Of a stretch of DNA of 64,000 nucleotides, positions 59,023 through 64,000 are shown one piece after another (within the stretch, counting starts at the first letter, position 1; each line of letters opens with the position of its first letter). The notes below the pieces were generated by a model, which was given only the letters and a program-made list of their open reading frames with translations, was not told the origin of the DNA and made no database searches. Source of the stretch: Planctomycetota bacterium (lineage in GTDB: Bacteria > Planctomycetota > Planctomycetia > Pirellulales > Pirellulaceae); the NCBI GenBank assembly GCA_014238905.1, contig JABAAE010000008.1, forward strand, positions 62,001 to 126,000, given 5' to 3'. The position numbers and the translations under genes are program-made.

Positions 59023-60411
59023 TCAAGATCGATCTCCCTCTTTTCCCTCGGCCGACTTCTCTTGCCGGGTGGCAGGATACCAATGTTGCAATAATTCACT
59101 TAGCCGTTCAACTCGTTCAGGCTGTTGGGTTGCAAGATTCACCTTTTCGTGGGGATCCTGGTGAAGATCAAAAAGCTCAGTCCGACTTCCTATCGGCGGA
59201 TACTTCATGCGGCCGCGACGACCATCATAGGTCAACAACAACTTGCTATTCCCCTGAATCACCCATCGATAGAGTAACGAGGCGTCGGGGTTCTTAATGT
59301 CCGCGATATCATGCGCAAACGCCTCACCATAAATCGTATCCCGCGAGATTTCTTTTTGTTCGGTCAAAAAAGGCAATAAGTTCAGGCCGGGAAGCTGCTC
59401 TGGAATTGGAACACCTGCGGCAGCCAGTATCGTCGGCACAATATCGACACTGCTGCAAAGCTCAGGACGCTCGACAGGTTTGATTTTTCCGGGCCAACGA
59501 AACAACACCGGAGTTCGAACACCACCCTCGTAGGGGCTCCGTTTCGAACGGCCAAGGTAACCGTTTCCCTTGGGGTTCTGAATCCAGCCGTTGTCGGTGA
59601 CATAGATCACCAAAGTATTTTTTTCAATTCCCTTTTGTTCGAGCTGGTCAAGCAACTGGCCGCACGTTTCATCGAACCAATCACACATGGCATAGTATTT
59701 TGCTACCGAATTTTCCCGACCACCGACTTGGTATTTTTTCAGCAACCGCGGCGGTGGATTATGCGGAGTATGGGGCAGAAAAGGGGCGTACCAGAGGAAA
59801 AACGGTTTTTGTTGGTGCATGGAGCGGTCCATGAAATCACTGATCGGCTCAAGCCCTTTCCGGCCGATCGATAGGCCGTCATCTCCATGACGGCCGCCGG
59901 GATTTGGATAGCCACGAGTCATTCCATCGGTAAATCCTCCCCGCTGAAAACTGCCCTCCCACCATTTGCCAGATTGAAAACTGAGGTAACCTGCTTTTTC
60001 CAGTAGACGTGGTACGGTTGGCACACGATCCAAATTTGAAATCAGCAATTCTCGCGCAGGTTGACCATCTCGCTTGACGTGGCCCCGGTTCACTTCGGTC
60101 TGTGCTGGATCGTTACCGGTGATCCGATGCTGATGAGCATAGAGACCGGTCGCCAGCGTCGCCAGTGATGGTCGACAAAGCGCGGTCGGCACATACCCCC
60201 GCCGAAACACGACACTCTGTTTGGATAACCGATCCAGGTTGGGTGTCTGGATAGACTTATGCCCCATAAATCCGTAATCCGTCCAGGCCTGATCATCCGA
60301 TATGATCAGAACGACATTGGGCAACGGCTCATTTGCTGTGGCCCTCTTTCGAGATTCGAACAGCGTGATACCCACCAGAGCCACGCTCATCAACACTAAT
60401 AGTTTCTTCAT
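59023..60411 (-). CDS. Secreted sulfatase (S1 family) with CRPSL motif
   Basis: 462 residues. Signal peptide (MKKLLVLMSVALVGITLF). Metal pair Asp39-Asp40 in IISDDQAWTDYG, TPNLDRLS, and the formylglycine site C79-R-P-S-L83 followed by ATLATGLYAHQHRITGND. The consensus Arg is Leu here. The Cys and Pro are intact, and later motifs are present: WYAPFLPHTPHNPP, VIYVTDNGW and SVDIVPTILAAAGVP. I have seen this CRPSL pattern in many planctomycete sulfatases, so it may define a subgroup rather than a defect. The next gene upstream on the strand is a HEAT-repeat protein. Glycan substrate unknown. Confidence 0.88.
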   Translation of the reverse strand: MKKLLVLMSVALVGITLFESRKRATANEPLPNVVLIISDDQAWTDYGFMGHKSIQTPNLDRLSKQSVVFRRGYVPTALCRPSLATLATGLYAHQHRITGNDPAQTEVNRGHVKRDGQPARELLISNLDRVPTVPRLLEKAGYLSFQSGKWWEGSFQRGGFTDGMTRGYPNPGGRHGDDGLSIGRKGLEPISDFMDRSMHQQKPFFLWYAPFLPHTPHNPPPRLLKKYQVGGRENSVAKYYAMCDWFDETCGQLLDQLEQKGIEKNTLVIYVTDNGWIQNPKGNGYLGRSKRSPYEGGVRTPVLFRWPGKIKPVERPELCSSVDIVPTILAAAGVPIPEQLPGLNLLPFLTEQKEISRDTIYGEAFAHDIADIKNPDASLLYRWVIQGNSKLLLTYDGRRGRMKYPPIGSRTELFDLHQDPHEKVNLATQQPERVERLSELLQHWYPATRQEKSAEGKEGDRS

Positions 60412-60594
60412 CAGAAATCCTTATGTTGGACAGCCGGTGATGCTGACTGGAACGCCTGTCATCTGCCCCTGAGACTCCATTGCATGACGGCAAAATACGT
60501 CCAGCTGGCGATTGGCTGGCCAATCCAGCCGGGTATTACCCTCACTAGGCGACTTCAGGACCATCCAACAGTCCATCAATTCATAGCCGAATGC

Positions 60595-62736
60595 CTATTT
60601 GGGAACGGGAAAGATAATGATCTCATTCTCGGCGAAAGAGGCCACGCCATTTTTGCCATTGAGGCGATACTGGATTTTTAAACGTTTTGCCGAGCCAGGT
60701 GCGGGATCACCAAAAGCGCCATTATAATTCCCGCTGGGCAACACAATCATGGCTATATCGCCCGCATGGCGGCGGAGAATCGCCGTGACGTCCCGATTAC
60801 TGCCCCCGGCACCATATTCTCCTTTGACAATTTCCAACTCGACTTTGTCGAACGCGGCCTTGGACATCAATGCTGCCACATCCGCGTCACGGCCACCCAC
60901 CTTTTTGGCAATCGCTAGAGCAGTTGCCCGGGCCTCGTTGCTGATTTCCTTAACGTCCATCGTCTTGATCGCCAACTGCAGTGAAGCAACGCTGGGATGA
61001 ATCTTCAATACTTCCAGCACCAACTTCTTTTCATCAATCCGCCGAGCTGCAGCGAGTGCACGTTGACACATTTCAACACGCAGTGGTTCGGCCATTCGGA
61101 ATTTCCGCACCAGTCCAATATAGCCTCGCAAAGCTCTAATCTGGTACTTGGTTTGCCGACCGTTCTTGGCCAGATCCAAAAGAATGGGCGCCGCTTCTAC
61201 ACCGTTCCATTTCCCCAGAAGGCGGCTCCCAGTATCTTGTAGCTGTGGATCCGCGTCATTGGCGGCCGCAGCCAGCGTCACCAATGAAGTGTCACCGCCA
61301 ACGTCTGCCAAAATCTCCAAAATAACGCTCCGGGTCAATTTCGGAACACGGCTCATTGCCTGGGTCAACATCTTCGCACAGGCTTCTCGGTCCGGCATAC
61401 GCACACTCGCAACCCGCAATGCTTTCTCCACCACCACGCGATCGGCGTCGTTTCGGGGAGAAATCAACTCGGTGACCAATACCGGAAGCTGGTTCAAGGA
61501 AATCGTTTGCCCCAACGACTTGAGTGCGGCAACACGAATCACTTGACGCTCGCTTTTCATCGCCTTGAACAGATCGCCTAAGGCATTAATCCGGCGTTCT
61601 CCTACCAATTCAATCAAAACCAGCCGGGAGTCCTCTGCCGACTTGGACAACAACTGGGCGATCCGGTCATTCACGTCTTCCCCGGAAATCCTGACCAAGG
61701 CAGCTCGGGCGGCTTCGGACAACACGACATCGGATTGAGCAGCCAACTTCAGCAAAACCGGCAGACAAGAAGCGTCCCCAACGTTTCCCAATGCCCTGGC
61801 TGCCGCCACCCGAACCGGTGTAGAACCGGATTGGGCCACTGTTCTTATAGCGGCAATATCAACGGTATCCTCTCGATCTGCCATGGCTGTAATCACCAGA
61901 GCAACGCGATCCGCTTTAAACTGATCAAGATTGAGAGCCAGGGTTTTATCCAATTGGTTACCAGGAAATTCACGGATTGTTCCTAACCCAAGTTGAAATA
62001 ATTTCCGATTCGGAGAATGCAAAATCTCCAACAACAACGCATCCCCTTTTTCCCCACGGGAAAGAATGGCTCCCCGGGTTGCCTCCACTATCCGCTGCTG
62101 CGGTACATCGGCACCTCGAACACGATCATAAACCTCAACCGCTGCCGACAGTTGACCATCAGCCATCAGTTGTTCAGCACAAAGAACACACCCCTCTGCT
62201 GCTGCAGAACGAGTCCCAGGTGAAGTCGTTTGGAGAGCATTTTGGAGTAACTTAACGGCCGCCGCCCCCCCGATTCGCCCGAGGGCCACCGCTGCTGCGG
62301 ATGCCACCTGTTCGTTGGGATCGCTGAGCCTCTCAGCCAAGAGGTTAACAGCATTGGCATCGCGACGGAAACCGATCGAATTAATCGTTCCCACCAAAAG
62401 ATTCCCCTGTAGTGAACCGACTGCTTTTCGAAGACTATTATCGGCTTCAGCTCCCGGGATCACCTCCAGTGCAATTCGAGCCCAGGACGAGAGCCGAGGA
62501 TGTGGCAGTAACTTTGCCAGCTCGGCAACCGATTGACTCGATCCATGGATGGACAATTGTTTGCAGGCAATCGCTTTTTCGGATTCAGCTCCGTCCGCAC
62601 GGAGAACGGCCAAAAGTTTTTTCTCTTGGTCTGCCGAAGATCCCTGGTCCTGCGAAAATCCGTTTTGCAGACCTGCAAAAATGGTCCAGCTCAAAACAAG
62701 AAAGAAAAAGCGGTTGGTCAGGTTTTCGGTGCACAT
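60595..62736 (-). CDS. Secreted HEAT-repeat protein
   Basis: 713 residues from the ATG at 62736, with GGGTGA ahead of it; the frame from 62817 is not credible as it precedes the signal peptide (FFFLVLSWTIFAGLQNGF). The body is a long array of ~30-residue HEAT/PBS-lyase-type helical repeats, such as VRVAAARALGNVGDASCLPV, EQVASAAAVALGRIGGAAAV and VIRVAALKSLGQ. The last ~60 residues switch to beta strands (GDPAPGSAKRLKIQYRLNG, ASFAENEIIIFPVPK). HEAT scaffolds bind other proteins; in planctomycetes secreted forms often accompany haem-motif and sugar-degrading proteins. It lies 90 bp downstream of an oxidoreductase and upstream of two sulfatases on the same strand, suggesting one operon. Function not assigned. 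Confidence 0.85.
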   Translation of the reverse strand: MCTENLTNRFFFLVLSWTIFAGLQNGFSQDQGSSADQEKKLLAVLRADGAESEKAIACKQLSIHGSSQSVAELAKLLPHPRLSSWARIALEVIPGAEADNSLRKAVGSLQGNLLVGTINSIGFRRDANAVNLLAERLSDPNEQVASAAAVALGRIGGAAAVKLLQNALQTTSPGTRSAAAEGCVLCAEQLMADGQLSAAVEVYDRVRGADVPQQRIVEATRGAILSRGEKGDALLLEILHSPNRKLFQLGLGTIREFPGNQLDKTLALNLDQFKADRVALVITAMADREDTVDIAAIRTVAQSGSTPVRVAAARALGNVGDASCLPVLLKLAAQSDVVLSEAARAALVRISGEDVNDRIAQLLSKSAEDSRLVLIELVGERRINALGDLFKAMKSERQVIRVAALKSLGQTISLNQLPVLVTELISPRNDADRVVVEKALRVASVRMPDREACAKMLTQAMSRVPKLTRSVILEILADVGGDTSLVTLAAAANDADPQLQDTGSRLLGKWNGVEAAPILLDLAKNGRQTKYQIRALRGYIGLVRKFRMAEPLRVEMCQRALAAARRIDEKKLVLEVLKIHPSVASLQLAIKTMDVKEISNEARATALAIAKKVGGRDADVAALMSKAAFDKVELEIVKGEYGAGGSNRDVTAILRRHAGDIAMIVLPSGNYNGAFGDPAPGSAKRLKIQYRLNGKNGVASFAENEIIIFPVPK

Positions 62737-62826
62737 GAAATCACCCAAAAGTTGAAAAAAATTATTCAGAAAATATAAGCAGTAGTAATCCGATGAAAAG
62801 AAATCATCATCGGCCAAAACCGACTG

Positions 62827-64000
62827 TTAAAGCCGCCAAGGTTCGCGAAGTGCCTCCGACCGCAAACGGTTAGCCTGATCATCGTTGATGAAGACATGCT
62901 TGTTGCAGTCATATTTTACCTGCCGTCCCAGATGCAGCGCAATATTAGCCGCGTGACAGGCGATATGCGCATTACAGGCGGCATCTGCGTTCCCCTTTGG
63001 TAACGCCCGTGTCTTGACGCAGTCCAAAAAATCGCGGACGTGGAATGTCGCCGGATACCCACCGATTTCCTCCACATCCCGGCCCGCCAAAAGAGCCGGT
63101 GAACTAAGGACAAGTTTCCCGCTATCGCCTGCCTCAACCCATCCTTCTTCACCCTCAAATCGAACGGGGCAGGACCCGAGCGGAATCCAGCCTTTCTCTC
63201 GAAAAATCAACTCCGTGCCATTCTCATAACGGGCAACCAGTTGGCCATCTACTGGGGCGTTGTACTCGATCGGCGGAGGACAATCTCCCACCGCCCATTG
63301 GCAGAGATCGACGCAATGCGAACCCCACTCCAGGACGCCACCCCCAACCAGGCCCCCCCCTTTTTCGAAGTTAAACCCGTCCAACAATTTTTTGTTAAAC
63401 GGCCGCCAGGCAGCGGGCCCAAGATACATGTCCCAATCGACGTCCTTCTGATCGGGTTGGGTCTCGGCCGGCAGCCAACCACTCATCATGGCCTGCATTC
63501 CCGCCGGATGGGCAAAAACTTTCTTAAGCCGGCCGAGTTTGCCAGTTCGAGCCAGTTCACAAGCGAAAGCAAAATGGGGCAGGTTGCGTCGTTGGGTTCC
63601 AGCCTGAAAAACACGTCCTGTTCGCCGCATCGTCTCAGCTAGAATCAGGCTCTGTGAAATATTCTTGGTAACCGGCTTTTCGCAGTACATGTCTTTTCCC
63701 GCTTTCGCTGCGGTCATCGCTGCAGTCGCGTGCCAATTCGGTCCCGTTGCGATCAAAACCGCATCGATGTCCTGACGGTCGAGCAACTCCCGAAAGTCTC
63801 GGTAGGTATCGCAATCCTGATTATCGTATTTAACATCAGCGATTTTTTTGACTGCCAACCGACGCTTTTCCTTGACATCGCAAACCGCCAGGAACTGCAC
63901 ATCGGGTTGCTGTAGAAAACAGCCTAAGTCGTACCCTCCACGCCGGCCAATTCCAATCCCGCCGACTGTGATCCGCTCGCTGGGAGCAACAGCGCCATCG
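62827..64000 (-). CDS. Gfo/Idh/MocA family oxidoreductase, 5' part outside the window
   Basis: The frame is open to base 64000; 391 codons are visible and the start is not. The N-terminal visible part ends with ERITVGGIGIGRRGGYDLG, a Rossmann nucleotide-binding motif, then VQFLAVCDV. EKP in DMYCEKPVTKNISQSL is the diagnostic catalytic lysine motif of the family. The C-terminal part has GGVLEWGSHCVDLCQWA and VRDFLDCVKTRALP. Planctomycete members often carry a Tat signal and use NAD(P) to oxidise or isomerise sugars; the signal would be upstream. It heads the minus-strand sulfatase/HEAT cluster, consistent with sugar breakdown. Substrate unknown. Confidence 0.9.
   Translation of the reverse strand, partial: DGAVAPSERITVGGIGIGRRGGYDLGCFLQQPDVQFLAVCDVKEKRRLAVKKIADVKYDNQDCDTYRDFRELLDRQDIDAVLIATGPNWHATAAMTAAKAGKDMYCEKPVTKNISQSLILAETMRRTGRVFQAGTQRRNLPHFAFACELARTGKLGRLKKVFAHPAGMQAMMSGWLPAETQPDQKDVDWDMYLGPAAWRPFNKKLLDGFNFEKGGGLVGGGVLEWGSHCVDLCQWAVGDCPPPIEYNAPVDGQLVARYENGTELIFREKGWIPLGSCPVRFEGEEGWVEAGDSGKLVLSSPALLAGRDVEEIGGYPATFHVRDFLDCVKTRALPKGNADAACNAHIACHAANIALHLGRQVKYDCNKHVFINDDQANRLRSEALREPWRL

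Noticed and set aside
1-64000. CRISPR array, rRNA or tRNA genes
   Set aside because: No regularly spaced repeats and no cloverleaf or rRNA-like segments were recognised; the only tandem repeat is the 16-bp array at 15228, whose units abut without spacers.

Overview
The window is a stretch of a planctomycete chromosome, most like Pirellulales by gene content. I infer this from the families present: secreted haem-motif proteins with PSCyt1, DUF1549 and DUF1553 domains, Tat-exported DUF1501 and DUF1552 proteins, many sulfatases, PQQ-type beta-propellers, a NIPSNAP tandem protein, Gfo/Idh/MocA oxidoreductases, and a giant repeat protein with an N-terminal LEER-V-L motif. No rRNA, tRNA, CRISPR array, transposase or integrase was seen.

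Layout. 1-7.1 kb holds the end of an S9 peptidase, FabZ-like and FabI-like lipid enzymes, an M24 peptidase divergent from a sulfatase with a perfect 18-bp palindrome between them, and a TerC-family membrane protein. 7.1-20 kb holds a PQQ propeller, a 1707-residue surface protein with its own terminator, a double NIPSNAP protein followed by a short tandem repeat, a wrecked sialidase gene, an alpha/beta-hydrolase plus SGNH fusion, and a second PQQ propeller. 20-24.8 kb is a PSD1/DUF1501 pair. About 25.13-37.08 kb is a block with different composition. It is packed into one tight operon and bounded on the left by the tail of a DUF1552 gene and on the right by the head of a glycerophosphodiester phosphodiesterase gene. 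It looks like a fragment of a foreign planctomycete cluster. 37.2-56.8 kb has two more PSD1/DUF1501 pairs, two sulfatases flanking a TauE/TSUP permease, a PhoD-like phosphatase and two alpha/beta hydrolases. 56.8-64 kb, all on the minus strand, has a truncated haemoglobin, a sulfatase broken by one amber codon, another sulfatase, a HEAT-repeat protein and a Gfo/Idh/MocA oxidoreductase that runs off the end.

How it fits together (inference). The region looks like machinery for scavenging sulfated and esterified polysaccharides outside the cytoplasm. Sulfatases and esterases remove substituents, and TauE may export sulfur oxyanions. The PSD1 proteins each carry a different carbohydrate-binding-like insert and sit directly upstream of a Tat-exported DUF1501 partner. 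The function of the PSD1/DUF1501 pairs is not established. The most informative observations are the doubly truncated island, the single-codon nonsense sulfatase, the sialidase remnant, the palindrome at 4414-4431, and a metallophosphatase that has lost its C-terminal metal histidines.
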